Shown: positions 1 through 11,164 of the stretch, one piece after another
Layout of the letters: the number at the start of each line of letters is the position of its first letter
Position numbering within the stretch: position 1 is the first letter of the stretch
Notes under the pieces: model-generated
What the model saw: the letters and a program-made list of their open reading frames with translations, nothing else
Told to the model about the DNA's origin: nothing
Databases searched by the model: none
NCBI GenBank assembly: GCA_035578175.1
Contig: JAQMRL010000002.1
Location: 101,844,748 to 101,908,747, forward strand
DNA length: 64,000 nt
Direction: 5' to 3'
From: Catonia carolina
Lineage: Eukaryota > Arthropoda > Insecta > Hemiptera > Achilidae
Translations under genes and position numbers: made by a program

Positions 1-340
1 ACTTGTCCGGTAATATTACGGTCGAGTAAAGAGGATACCGTGGTCGTATAATTAAATCAGTAGGCTTACTACAACCCGTAAGCGTCCGCATGCGACAACA
101 ATGTTATGAAATTTCGCACCGTTGGACAATAATAATTGATTCTAATTTTTAGTATAATAAATGTTAGCCCAGGTTTATTGGTGTTCATTGAAGCCTATGC
201 TAGTCATTCTTGTACCCTCGTCTAAAAGGTAGTTTATAAAACATTTTGCAATTTACAGTGCTTCACTATGGATAATAAAGGGTTACATGCATTGCAGCCT
301 ACCCTATTATAATCTCAAAACAAATTTTAAGCAAAAATCG
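1..340. other. unassigned AT-rich sequence
   Basis: No reading frame, RNA fold or repeat structure that I can support is visible at the left edge of the window. Confidence 0.5.
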
Positions 341-344
341 AAAT

Positions 345-720
345 CAAAAGAGGATAAAAAGAAGAGCTAGGAGGAGAAGGAGCAATAGGAGAATGAATAA
401 GAGAAGTAAGATAAGGAAAAGAAATAAGGGAGCAAAAGTAACAGAAAGAGGAAAAGGAAAAGAAAAAGAAGGAAGAGGAGGAGGAGAAAAAGGAAAAGGA
501 GAAACAAACGAAGGAGAAGAAGGAGAATAAAAAAAATAAAATGAAGAAAGAGAAGAATGACGAACAGAAGGAGGAGGAAGAGGTGAAGGTGAGAGACAAT
601 AAGGATGAGAAGGAAAAAGGGGAGAAAAGGGGAAAAAGGGGGAAAAAGGAGGTGAAAGAGGAACACGAGGAGGACAAAGAGGAACAGGTGAGGCAGAATC
701 AGAAGGAGAAAGAAGTAAAG
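345..720. repeat. purine-rich (GA/GGA/GAA) tract
   Basis: About 375 bases are almost entirely A and G on the + strand, as irregular GAA, GGA and GAGGA runs rather than a clean microsatellite. Long open frames on both strands (lysine/glutamate-rich on +, serine/phenylalanine-rich on -) are artefacts of this composition. A second purine-rich block follows the SINE at about 1255-1600. Confidence 0.8.
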
Positions 721-1065
721 AATTTTTTTTCTTATCAAATCAACAAAATTACAAACTATTCTTTTATAGCAGAAAAACAAGAATAATAAATAATAAGGTT
801 AACATAGAAAATAAAAATATACAAAAACATTATTCATTAATAATAATTATTGCAGATAACCCTTCAGTAATTTTAAAAATTAATTAATTTTGAAATGACT
901 CAAAATTGAAATAAATAGAAAATTTATATACAGTACATAATACACATCAAAATATCTAAAATAAAAAAGTTAATTGTGTTCGAATCTGTTACTTAAATCC
1001 AACTCAAAAAATTGAATCTGTTAAGTTATGTAAAAGTATAAAAATGAAGAATAAAAAAACCGAAA
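721..1065. other. unassigned AT-rich sequence
   Basis: Ordinary AT-rich DNA between the first purine tract and the SINE. I see no gene. Confidence 0.4.
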
Positions 1066-1261
1066 TAAAAATGGAGCATTTTTGTTTTGTTTTTCGTCCG
1101 ACTGTTTTGATATTTTTGCTAATACAGACGGTAAAAAGGAATATAGATGAAGAAGAATGATGAAAAAATGCCAGACCTACTGACCGGGAATCGAATCCGG
1201 GACCCTGGCGTAGAAGCCAGTTGCGCTACCAACTACATCAACGGGCCCTAAAAATGGAGCA
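1066..1261 (-). mobile_element. SINE, tRNA-derived (family B), with 13-bp target duplication
   Basis: Read on the minus strand, this has a tRNA-like head with an A-box-like segment and a B box (GATTCGATTCCCGGTCAG-like, about 1187-1200), followed by the family tail (CATC-rich, then CAGTCGGAC-like and A-rich). The insertion is bounded by a 13-base direct repeat, TAAAAATGGAGCA, at 1066-1078 and 1249-1261, so the element itself is about 1079-1248. Related copies lie at 14655-14810, 15845-16018, 30292-30400, 39778-39940 and 50183-50329. Confidence 0.85.
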
Positions 1262-1600
1262 GGAGGAGGAGAGACTAAGAAGAAAGAGGATGTGGGGAAA
1301 GGAAGACGAAGCCCAAATGAACAAGAAAAACACCAAGAAAGAAAAGAAAAATGAGGAGAAAAAGAAGGAGGAAAAGACGAACGAAAGGAGAAGGAACAGG
1401 GCGAGAAACAGGAGGAGGAGAAAGAAAAGAATTTGAAAATGGAGGAGAAGATGAAGATGAAGATGAAGGAGGAGAAAACGAAATAAATTAAGGGTAGACG
1501 CCCCAAAATGATAAGGAGGAAAATGTGATGAAGGAAGAGGAAAAGAATGAGGAGTAAGAGGAGGAGGAGGAGGAGAAGGAGGAGAAATTAAGAAATAAGG
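1262..1600. repeat. second purine-rich tract
   Basis: A/G-biased sequence resembling 345-720, beginning directly at the right target duplicate of the SINE. The left target copy is in less biased sequence. Frames here are compositional artefacts. Confidence 0.7.
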
Positions 1601-1609
1601 GTGCTAGGG

Positions 1610-1735
1610 TGGGGGTAGTCGTGTGCCGATACACTAATTACACGTGCCCAGCAAGCTAGAAGAGTGTGCCAGGCAGCCAGCCAGTGTTGCATTTGACCGA
1701 GAGGCCGGCGGCGGCAGGTGAGAAGAGCAGCTGCT
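1610..1735. other. GC-rich patch, possible exon edge
   Basis: A locally GC-rich stretch ends with a CAG/GTGAGA splice-donor-like motif at about 1717-1725. No homology is recognised and no start codon is compelling. It may be a 5' exon of a host gene or chance. Confidence 0.15.
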
Positions 1736-2410
1736 CTCTGCTACTTTATTTCCTGGTGGACTGCCAAAATTACTTTCAACTCTTTTATAATTATTATTAT
1801 TATTGTAAACACATCTTGTTCAATGTTCTTTCTACACGGCGCCATGTAAACCCTTATTCGCCTTACCATGGGAAAAACCCAAAACAAAACCCCTCCCGCT
1901 CCTTACGTTCTATAAATAACGTTATCTTTTTAATTTGTGCAAAAAGAATAATTTTGCAACTAATTGAACTTAAAAAAAGCAATTCCAAGTACAGATTTAT
2001 TTTTTATTAGACCGAGGTTTATTATACAATAGAAGCCCAGATGTTGCTTAATATATTTCTAGGAATCTCTTAATTACTTTTTAATATACACTGAAATTCT
2101 CTTTGTTTCGCAGCACATTACCTGATTACATATTACACACAGCATGCGTGAGTGTGAAAATTAATTGCTCTATTGTCTCACCTTGCTGTATTAAAAACAG
2201 CAGTACATAATAACGGGTATTTTGAAAGAAAAACGACTCCCAAAAGAACACTGTACGTTTTACCTGAGTGTATTTTACAGCATCACACAGTTATAAATAA
2301 CGATATGAATAATTTTCGTTGAGTCTTAAATAAATTAGTGAACAAGTGCAGTTGTGTACAATAATGATAATTTCCGGTGAACAAAGAATTTTTGTAGACA
2401 TTATCACACA
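1736..2410. other. unassigned AT-rich sequence
   Basis: No supported gene or element. Confidence 0.4.
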
Positions 2411-2545
2411 TCTCATCACAGGCAGGTGGAGTATTAAATTAATTGCACTTGACCTGCCAGGACTGTAAAAAATAGTTCTGTTTCTTCTTACATCAACAGT
2501 CAATTAAATGACTGAACTATTGAAAGAACAATAGAAGTAGATGTA
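2411..2545 (+). repeat. interspersed repeat R1, truncated copy
   Basis: Matches the first ~130 bases of the R1 repeat seen at 16736, 22316 and 31238: the GGCAGGTGGAGT start, the AAATAGTTCTGTTTCTT block and the ACAGAAGAGGTAGA-like block, here diverged. The rest of R1 is missing. Confidence 0.6.
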
Positions 2546-2770
2546 AATAAATAATAAATATATATAGTTCATCGACATATCATTTGTGTTAAAAAGTTTG
2601 TCGTTTTTGATATTTTGTTACTTAGAGTTATTTTACTTCTTCTTTTACTTCATTTACACCATCTCTTCCCACCTTAAATGATTTCCTTCATTCTACCTTC
2701 CTATCTTTCTCTACCCCTTATTGTATTCATCCTAACCAATTAAGAGGGCCTTTCAGAAAAACGAATATGT
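2546..2770. other. unassigned sequence
   Basis: No supported feature; pyrimidine-rich around 2640-2720. Confidence 0.3.
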
Positions 2771-2771
2771 A

Positions 2772-3336
2772 CAGACATCCCTTAGAATTACGCGTTTTGT
2801 TTTGCACGATTTTGAAGTTACGCGGTTGTCATTTTAGCACCCTTCCATATATATACGCGGCTCCGGTTTCACAGTTACGCGATAACCCGAAACTGAGAAG
2901 TGATAAATTGATCAACGGTATTAACAATGATGTTAATTAGTGAACGAATGGCGCTTGACCACTTCAAGTCTTCTACTAAACAGACAAAACTGGATGCTTT
3001 ATTTAAGAAATCACGACAAGAATAAAGATATGCTATGTAAACTTATTTAAAAATTAATGATACAAAAACTGTACAGTACATGATTTTTGTACGTGTAATT
3101 AGAAACTGTATTTTATTATTTGTGTTTGATCTGTAATATTTTTGTCAGTTTAGTTTAAATGGCAACTTGTTAAAGCCAAATCAACCTTTTAAATTATTTT
3201 TATCCTTGCTGTGAATGACTCACTACATATTAGTACTGCTATGTAATCTTATGAGAAACGTGGTCTTGATTTACGCGGTTTTGATTACGCACCGATTTTT
3301 AGGAACGAATTAACTGCGTAAATCAAGGGATACCTG
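2772..3336 (+). mobile_element. Tigger/pogo-type non-autonomous DNA transposon
   Basis: The ends form inverted repeats: CAGACATCCCTTAGAATTAC at the left, and CAGGTATCCCTTGATTTACG when the right end is read on the minus strand. Both are flanked by TA (2770-2771 and 3337-3338), the target duplication of the Tc1/mariner/pogo superfamily. CAG...ATCCCTT...TTACGCG ends are characteristic of the Tigger group. A short frame at 2948-3025 reads like the last 25 residues of a Tigger transposase (TKQTKLDALFKKSRQE, then stop). The element is a 565-bp internal-deletion derivative and cannot encode an active enzyme. Confidence 0.8.
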
Positions 3337-3640
3337 TATTTTCAAACATATCGTTGCCTCCAATTCTAATCATACCCACCACGTCATTCTGCTAGGCTCG
3401 TATTTACAGCTTCAGATAATTATTTGTAACCCTAAATACATAGGTCTCAACTCTACCTCGGAGTTCCGGATATTCTACCTCTTCTTTATTGCAATTCGAG
3501 CATTATCCGTAGTATTTTAACTATGTATCAACAAACTTACATTAAGATGAATCTTTTTCCAATTGATTCTTAATTGGTAGGCCACATAGCCATTTGTTGA
3601 TAAATGGTGGTTAATGTTGAGTATTTTTTATACCTGATTG
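3337..3640. other. unassigned sequence
   Basis: No supported gene. Confidence 0.3.
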
Positions 3641-3659
3641 TGTCTACTTACTTATGGTG

Positions 3660-4390
3660 ATAGCTTGCCAGTCCCGGCTTCACCCCTGTGAAACTTTGTT
3701 CGTTTTACATTTTTTTAAATTAGAGTTACAAATAAATAAAAAATAGGATTTTCTGATTTGGAAAAATCAGATATATATGTTTGAACACTTCCACCAAGTT
3801 TCAGCCATCATGGCTCGTTTGGAAGTCAATACACAAAAATTATTGGTTTATTTATTTATTTATTTTTTGGTTTAACGTCCGACTCTTATGCAATTACTGG
3901 TAATGCAGATGGTGAAGGATGAAATGATTTTTTGTGACGTATGAAAATATGCCGTGCCTGAATGGGATTCACACACAAGACCGCATGATGAGAGGCGAGC
4001 ACTTTACCAACTACGCCAATGCGGCCGGCTATTATTGGTTTAAAGGTTGAACACCGTTTTCAACCCCTTACGGGTACATTTTTGTAGTCGTTAAGGAGTA
4101 ATTTTTTAGGTGCACCACTGAGTTTCAGCCATCTAGCTCATCTGTAACTGAGTAAACAGAAAATATTGATTTAAGGGTTGAACACCATTTTCAACCTCAT
4201 AGGGTAAATTTTTGATATTGCTGAAGTGAATTATTTTTAATGTCACTAAGTAACATCTCCACCGAGTTTTAGCCATCTAACTCGTTGAGAACTTAGTAGG
4301 CCTAAATAAACAAATATTGGTTTTAAGGGTTGGACACCATTTCCAACCTTTTAGGGGTACATTCTATGTAACCATATACCGCTTTCATAG
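3660..4390. repeat. diverged tandem array, ~130-150 bp unit
   Basis: Three to four diverged units share phrases such as GGTTGAACACC, TTTTCAACCC, GGGTACATTTTT and a GAGTTTCAGCCATC-like segment, at about 3690-3850, 4040-4160, 4170-4310 and 4320-4390. The array is interrupted by the SINE at 3851-4030. The number of units and exact period need self-alignment. Confidence 0.6.
3839..4042 (-). mobile_element. SINE, tRNA-derived (family A), with 12-bp target duplication
   Basis: On the minus strand the head begins GCCGGCCGCATTGGCGTAGT and carries a B-box-like GTGTGTGAATCCC segment. It is followed by the GGCACGGCATATTTTCATAC block, the CATTTCATCC tail, and an AT-rich end of TTTA repeats (plus-strand view). 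A perfect 12-base duplication, ATTATTGGTTTA, lies at 3839-3850 and 4031-4042. It is inserted inside the tandem array. Confidence 0.88.
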
Positions 4391-4496
4391 CAACCATTAC
4401 GGCAAAATATTAAGTATTTGATTAGGATTGAGTAAAACTCATATATGTTGTTTTAATGCAATTGTCTTTGGTCATAAACGGCAATCATGCTTCTGC

Positions 4497-4800
4497 TTAA
4501 GTATTTTTTTTTGTAATCAGTCTCTCGACTGGTTTGATGCAGTTCTTCAAGCTGTTCCATCTTACGCAAGTCTTTTCATATCTACATACCTGTAACACCC
4601 TTGTAATTTGCTTTATATATTCTAACCTTTGCCTCCCGCTAAAATTCACTTCCTCAAAATTACCCTCTATTATTGATAGACCAATACCTGGATGTCTTAA
4701 GATATGCCCCACTAGCCTATCCCTTTTTCTGGTAAGATGCTTCCATATACTTCTTTTTTTATCGAATCGCCTAAGAACCTCTAAATTTAAGTATTATTAT
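4497..4800 (-). pseudogene. LINE reverse-transcriptase C-terminal fragment
   Basis: The minus-strand frame contains MGHILRHPGIGLSIIEG followed by a basic, proline-poor segment with LEYIKQI. This matches the distal region of non-LTR reverse transcriptases (pattern GH.LRH..L...I.EG....GR.R..YI.QI) that insect LINEs share. It has no RT catalytic motifs, is only ~70 residues long and is flanked by noncoding sequence, so it is a decayed 5'-truncated copy. Confidence 0.65.
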
Positions 4801-7000
4801 TGATTCTGTTTAGATATTCATTCATTTAATTAAATAGAAAAAATATTAGGGTTCGGATTTTACAAATAAAAGAAACATACGACAAAACAAAATTTGAATA
4901 GGCCTATTTGGTACAAAATCCTTCCTAGATAATATGATAATAATATATAAATCCGCAAAAATGTATTTAAATTTGTTGTGGGCCTCCGGGACAAGCCAGT
5001 TTCCTAGTAGGAAGTCGTTTTAAATTAATTATAACCAAATTTGTATGGTGACCAGCTGACAAAGATATATGAAAGACATGATAGACCCTTTTCAAGTAAA
5101 TCCTTACTCCAAAAAAATCCAGTAAATGCAATAATAAAATTGGGTTGTTGTTTCAAACGAAACAATTCCCATTAGCAAACTAAGCTAAAAATAATGGGTT
5201 GTTTTGAGTAATAAAGAAGTAAAATGAGAGGATAAAATCGTTCAGTCGAAACAAAAGGAGTTCAAAACGATCGCTCCTAGTATTAAAAATTTTATGCGAT
5301 GGTCTATTCTAAATTTAATTAATTATAGAAACAAGCGGTTAGAAACTGAGGAAAAAGGGAACAGTGATAAATGTAGGGATATAATGAATATTTTAGCACT
5401 ACCTGTCGTCGGCTTTTCTAAAACTAAAAACAATAGCAACTTGTACAACATAACGAGGAGGGCGAGAGATTATCTATTTCCATCTAGAAAAAGAATCCGC
5501 CCACTTAATTTGCGATTAACAAGTGACTACTAGTGGAAAAGAAGGCGATAACCTCCCTATCTACACCGAGTACACCATTTGATTATGACAATCGCTTTAG
5601 GTCAGTTACTACTGGACCGGGTATAACAATGACCAACAACCCGGCTATCTCAAGTAAATATCAGGATTTCGTTTCACAAATCGGAGCTATATATTTTTAT
5701 CGTCCGAATTTTTTGCGTAACTGTTAAGATAAACCTTTGTTACAATAAATTTTTTATGTTGAAAATTTTAATCCATTTTGTTGCGCTGTTAGAAAAAAGG
5801 AGGATGTTACATTCCAGAGCATGAGCGCCGCATAAATTCTTCTACTTCGGTGACAGATTCGTATAAAAAACAATTTGCGGAAGGTGGAGATGAGATAATA
5901 TAATGTGTGTAGAGATAGGGTCCACATAGCTTTCGGGTAAACGAGGCGGAAGGCGGAGGAGAGGAGGGAGGTGATGCGTAAATCAGCTTAAAAAAATTTA
6001 TGTATAACTACATAGTAGGTGTAGAACAAAGACGAGGACCGGCCGAGATGACTAGATAACGAACGTTCGACTGGCATTCCAGCCGGCTAGCCAAACGCAA
6101 CCTATCCAATGCTGTCCTATGTGATCACTAGTTCTAGGAGAAGGCCCTAGGAGAAATGAAGAGTGGTTCTCCTCCTTCAACTTGTCGGACCATAGCAGAA
6201 CACAGTACTGGGCACTTCTTTTAAAAGTTTTGCAAACATGAAATAATATCGATTCATCAAATTACTCATTACCACGAATACTTTTTCAAAAGAAATCGTA
6301 ATCAGTTGTTTTTCTTTATCACTTTTTCGCTATTGCTATACTGCATATAACACGGAGAGAGAGAAAGTATTGATTCTCTAAAACAATTTATTAGACATTC
6401 TCGTCACAAAAAATCTGCACTAATTAATTATTAACACTGACATAAATCCATAAGCGTTTTCAATAATATTTATAAGGATATATCTCTGTACTTGAGTGCG
6501 CGTGTTTTTACTATTAATCCTAGTGATATAAAACTATTGCTCCTGTATGGAAAATTTGGATTTGTTTTTTTTTTTTTTTTGAAAAACGGTTCCTCTGTAA
6601 ATTTTCATCAAACTTACAAGGTTTACAACAATTTCAGTTCTTATGAAGAAACCAAAAAATAATCATTAGGAAATGTTGGAAAAACTGTAGAATCATTTAA
6701 TAATTTGTTTTTCAGAATGCATTACACATTTTTAATATCATCATTTTTATGACGAAATTTTAAATTACACAGGTCAACAATTGAAAAGTTGTTTGAAAAC
6801 TAATGACTGATTCTTATAGATTTTTGTGTGCTGGTTTCAGGAAAATTGTCAAAAAATCCATCACGGACTATTTTTTCACAATATTAGTTTGTTTAATATT
6901 GTCAAAATTTATAAGTAGCTTATGTATTATATTTGATTTCTAAATCATGGAATAAAAAATGTGGCATGAATTAATTTTGTTGATATTTTATCATTAGTTA
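4801..7000. other. unassigned AT-rich sequence with a weak tRNA-like head
   Basis: No gene is recognised. Two adjoining frames at 5294-5727 have no recognisable motif. At about 6035-6090 the sequence (CCGGCCGAGATGACTAGA... with CATTCCAGCCGGC) resembles the head of another tRNA-derived SINE but lacks a clear B box, so I do not call it. Confidence 0.35.
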
Positions 7001-7049
7001 GTTTATTAGTATGGTTTGTATTGTTTATTAGTATGGCTCCATACTTTTC

Positions 7050-7717
7050 TGATGACCACGCAGGGTATTAGCCTATTCAAACTTTGGACCAAAAATGTAA
7101 TACGGAAAAATTTGGTTGATCCACTGAAAGTACTCCTACCTCCACTTAACATTAAACTCTGATTGATGAAAAAATTCGTAAAAGCTTTATCAAACAAAGT
7201 AGATTGTTAAGCCAAAAAATACCACAACTGTCAGAGGTCAAAGTGAAAGAAGGCGTTTTCACTAGTCCAGATATTCGTAAACTTTTGAAAGATGAAGCCT
7301 TTCAAACCAAAATGGAAGACATCGTAATCAAGAAGCATGGAAATCATTTGAAGAAGTTGTAAAGAAATTTCTTGGGAACAATAAGAACCCAAATTTTAAT
7401 TGCGCAGTGGAAAACGTGCTAAAGAAATTCCAAGACTTGGGTTGTTCAATAAGCTTGAAGGTGCATTTTCTAAATTCTCATATTGATTACTTCTCTGAAA
7501 ATCTTGGTGATGTAAGTGAAGAAGGTAAGTGGCTGCAAGATTTCATCCAGATATAATGGAACTGGAACGTTGATATCAGGGAAGATGGAATGTGAACATG
7601 ATTGCAGACTACTGTTGCTGCGTCCATAAATATAAACCACAAGCTAATTACAACAGAAAATTTGGTCTGAGAAGCGTTGAAAGGAAAAGAAAAAGGCAGT
7701 ACAAATCTTCGTAGAGG
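7050..7717 (+). pseudogene. decayed transposon-associated protein (HIKLGLMK-type family)
   Basis: Piecing frames together by eye gives, in order: a leucine/proline-rich segment followed by a LMKKFVKAL-like stretch (7130-7190); KVKEGVFTSPDIRKLLKDEA (about 7238-7300); EAWKSFEEVVKKFLGNNK (about 7338-7385); a LGCSISLKVHFLNSHIDYF segment (7438-7495); ENLGDVSEEG; and finally YQGRWNVN.MIADYCC (about 7570-7615). From memory this order matches a repeated, uncharacterised arthropod protein family often annotated as hypothetical and associated with mobile DNA. I cannot name its superfamily. Several frameshifts and stops, and the absence of its N-terminal half, make this a pseudogene. Confidence 0.7.
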
Positions 7718-7739
7718 TAAGAAAATATACCAAAATCCT

Positions 7740-9530
7740 TTCTTTAAATTTCAATATGTTTTATAAATAAAAGTTTTCCAAGATAAATGTGAATAGGCCT
7801 GTATGTATACAACGGCAATCTCCATTTCCTTTTTTCAGTGTTTTGAAAAATCCACGTGATGGGACAAAACGGTGGCCATATTTGAAATGAGCGCACAAAA
7901 TAACATTAAAATCAGTTATCAGATTACAAACAACTTTTAATTTCCTTAATTTTGTTGACCTGTGTTATCTAGATTTTAGATAATAAGTTACGTCGATTAA
8001 GTTAAGAAATCGAAGTTGATCTATTACGTGAGAAATCAGTTGGTTATTTAAATAAAGTTGAACCCAAATTGTATATGTATACGTTTGAAACGAAAATTAA
8101 ATATTTTACGTGAGTTCACACGCGCGTACATAGAAAACTTTGAAGTTTAATACCACTTTGATTCTATAAGTTTCATTGAATGTGTTAGAATATTGAAACG
8201 TTCAACAGGTATCAAGGTATGGAAGCTTCTGGTTGTTGAGTCCGTGGTTGTTTAGTTCATAAACAAAGTATCGAATACTGGACAGTAAAACGCAGACATT
8301 AGCCACAGATGAATTGTAACAAGTGACATCTTTATTTCAGAGATACAGGTAGGAATTTGTAGTAATTTATTGAGGATACGAAGGAAGAGATAGTTGTTGC
8401 GAGTCTTTTGAAGAGAATTAAGTGAACGTACTGGGATACTTGGTTTAAAATGAGAAAGTTCTGGATGCCTATAAAATTTTGTTGATGTTGATGATGATGT
8501 ATTAGTTTTTAATTTAATTGTTTGCTGTTCTGGTCAGGGGTTTCCCGTGTTTATCCTTTTTTGTGGTAGTGATGAAGAGTGGTGGAGAGGGAAGAGGGGT
8601 CTAGCAGAGTGAGCGTATGAGATGTGAGATGTGAGATGGTGGTCATCTCAATCTATTAGGATGAGTGGACCACCATCAAACTGTTATACATTGTCTGTGC
8701 TCAGTGCACTCCCTAATTGGTCCCACCCCCTCTTCTCCGGCTACAAATCATTATCTGTGTCACATGACAACCTTTGTTTTTGCCAATACAAAATCATTTA
8801 ATAGTATACTACCTAACCTTAACCATCCTTATACTTCTACATAGCAAATAAATCTACGGACGATTGGGTGACATCCCCTCTATTAAGACAACACATCATG
8901 TTTTAAGTGCTTATCTGATAAATCTCCCTTCCTTTACATTTGATCCACCCCTAAAATTGAACACAACATAACACATTACCACCACCACAACAGGGACGTC
9001 CCAATTTTGCAGTATTTATTTTGTACCTTCATATCCCATATGTTATCGAATAACGGAAACGTATAAAACAATCTGGTGTAAAACACTCACATGACTTTTT
9101 CTTGCCAATATAAATAATGTAAAATATAACCTATGGTTTAATCATGAGTAAACAATTTCAATTTACAAACATTACATAATTTTAATCATAATCAGACGCA
9201 AATAATGAAATTCAATCTCTCTAGATGATTTAAAAATACTGTGACAATATCGAAAGGAAAGAGTGTTCGAGAATGACCAAGAGTTTAAAAATATTAACGT
9301 AAATAATAAAAGTAATAAATAGCGTTTTCCGAGAAATAGTAAGAAATATTATGTGTAATATAAAATTGTTTTTATAGGGTATTGTGAGAGCCGGGTTCTT
9401 ATTTAGGTAATTGGTCTTTTTGTAACACCTTCTATTCAATCCTAATTTGTAAACATTTGTTAAAATTTATCCAGAAGCCGTCAAGAAGGAATTGTATTTT
9501 ATTATTATATCCAAATTGTATTTTATTATT
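7740..9530. other. unassigned AT-rich sequence
   Basis: No supported gene. The block at about 9060-9200 (CTCACATGACTTTTTCTTGC, CCAATATAAATAATG, ATCATGAGTAAA) recurs in diverged form at 21860-21960 and 60560-60650, so it belongs to another interspersed repeat, possibly the outer part of R2. Confidence 0.4.
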
Positions 9531-9537
9531 ATTATAG

Positions 9538-9568
9538 CGAAAATCAGCTGTTTGACGGCTGATTTTCG
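9538..9568. repeat. perfect 11-bp hairpin
   Basis: CGAAAATCAGC at 9538-9548 and its reverse complement at 9558-9568 enclose a 9-base loop. It lies directly at the 5' edge of the SINE-like block that follows. Confidence 0.6.
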
Positions 9569-9830
9569 GAGACGAAGGTTCCTGGTTCAAATCCTAGTAA
9601 AGGTAGTTACTTTTATATGGATTTGAATACTAGACAGTGGTTACCGGTGTACTTTGATGGTTGGGGTTTAATTGACCATACTCTCTCAGGAACGGTCGGG
9701 CTGGGTCTGTACAAGACTACACCTCATTTACACGTCATACACATCATCCTCATCTCATTAGGTCATGGGGTTGCTTATTGTTGTAAATTGAACAGATTGC
9801 AACGTACACAAATTAGGAATAAAAAAAAAT
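9569..9830 (+). mobile_element. SINE-like element (family D)
   Basis: Begins with a GGAGACGAAGGTTCCTGGTTC block containing a B-box-like GGTTCAAATCC. It continues with TGGATTTGAATACTAGACAG, GGTTGGGGTTTAATTGACCA and CAGGAACGGTCGGGCTGGGT. I recall this word order from repeats in hemipteran genomes. A poly(A)-like run (about 9820-9830) ends it. No A box is convincing, so assignment as a tRNA-derived SINE is tentative. Only one copy is seen here. Confidence 0.5.
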
Positions 9831-10239
9831 TATTATATCGAAAATCTCTGTCTTTTCTCGAACTCTCCTTTAGCTTACCTATATAAGCGCCTATATTGTT
9901 TACGGTCTGTGTTTGAGTGAGCAAATCGCTCAGTACTTAACGGTTACGTTAGAAAAGGTCAACGTTACTGTGTATTTTTCAAATAAACTTTGTTTGTTAA
10001 ACGTTTATTCTGTATAATTTTTGTAAGTAATATTAGGTAAATTGGTTAAGTTATTGTATTAGTCAATTAGAATTGGTTTGTTATTTATTAAATAATTAAA
10101 TTGTAATATACTTGTAGATTTTAGTCACTTATTTAGTTGTAATTCTTAGTTGTAATAAATACTTATAATTTTAAACTTTAGTGTGTTAATTATTTAATTT
10201 GCCGTTGCCAATTTTTTTATTTTTTTGGCAATGACAAGA
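9831..10239. other. unassigned AT-rich sequence
   Basis: No supported feature. Confidence 0.3.
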
Positions 10240-11105
10240 AAACAGAGAAAATTAAAATAAATAAAGGCGTACAACAAGGCTGTCCAATGTCTCCTACGCT
10301 ATTTAATATTTACGTTGATAAGATTTTAACAATTTGAAATCAATTAATAATAATAATAATAATAATAATAATGATAATAACTCCGGCATTCAGCTCTGGA
10401 AAAATGTATTCCTAAATTAATTGCTGTAAGCAGATGACACTGTTACTATCTTTGACACAGAAGACAGGCTCCAATATGCCATTTATAAGTTGCACAACAT
10501 TAGCGCAGAGTTTGGCATGACAATATTGGCGCAAAAATCAAAGGTTATGGCATTCAAGGGAAGATGGCTAAAAATTATACTTGGCAACTGAATTATAGAA
10601 CAAGTTCGAAATTTTAAATATTTAGGATGCAAGATTTCCTATGGCAAAGATGATAACGTGAGTGAAAACTGGTAAAATTCAGCGCTGTAGGCTATGCGGT
10701 TCTATTCGCGGGACAATAGGGGAAAAAACGAAAAAGGACACCCAAATGAAATTTTATAGAGCAATGGCTGTACTACTCATAACATATGGGAGTGAAACAT
10801 GGATGTCATTACAGAGCAATGAATCTCGTATCCAGGCAGCTGAGATGAGATTTTTGCGGGTGGTCAGAGGTTGTACCCGGTTAGATAGAGTACGTAACGA
10901 AGCTATGAGTTAAATGTTCAGTCACTGCTGTAAACGTTAAGAATATGTAAGAGAAACTGGTCCAACCATTTACTTCGCATTCTAGCTCACAGACTTCCTC
11001 TGCGAGCATGGAAATATAAACCTAGAGGGAAGCGAGGCTTGGGAAGACCTAAAAAAAGATGGATGCTGGAACAGGCCTTAAGCCTAATTCTTGGCAGATG
11101 ATGAA
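10240..11105 (+). pseudogene. LINE reverse transcriptase, degenerate
   Basis: Frames joined by eye show RT motifs in order: GVQQGCPMSPTLFNIY (10268-10315), ADDTVTIFDTEDRLQYAIYK (about 10432-10490; the usual aromatic before ADD is lost), KSKVMAFKGRW (10535-10570), a FKYLGCKISY segment (10614-10645), then MKFYRAMAVLLITYGSETW (10746-10802) and AAEMRFLRVVRGCTRLDRVR (10837-10896). It has multiple frameshifts and an (AAT)n run between two RT motifs. The fragment at 42028-42707 is the same family and far better preserved. Confidence 0.85.
10344..10371. repeat. (AAT)n microsatellite
   Basis: About nine trinucleotide units with one interruption, inside the degenerate LINE. Confidence 0.9.
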
Positions 11106-11164
11106 TTATTTAATTCACTCAGATCCCGAAACGGACCTTAGAGATAACTGTCAAAATACTTAAA

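Noticed and set aside
327..786. Long open frames on both strands in the purine tract
   Set aside because: Lys/Glu and Ser/Phe/Leu-only translations follow from A/G-only composition; no domain or start context.
1177..1506. Open frames across the SINE and second purine tract
   Set aside because: They read through a SINE and a low-complexity tract; compositional artefacts.
3660..4390. CRISPR array
   Set aside because: Units are long, diverged and lack short constant repeats with unique spacers; the setting is eukaryotic.
5294..5727. Two adjoining frames as a small gene
   Set aside because: No recognisable motif, no splice or promoter context, length within chance for this composition.
9610..9886. 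Open frame across the family D repeat
   Set aside because: Lies inside a SINE-like repeat and contains its B-box and tail words; no protein similarity recognised.
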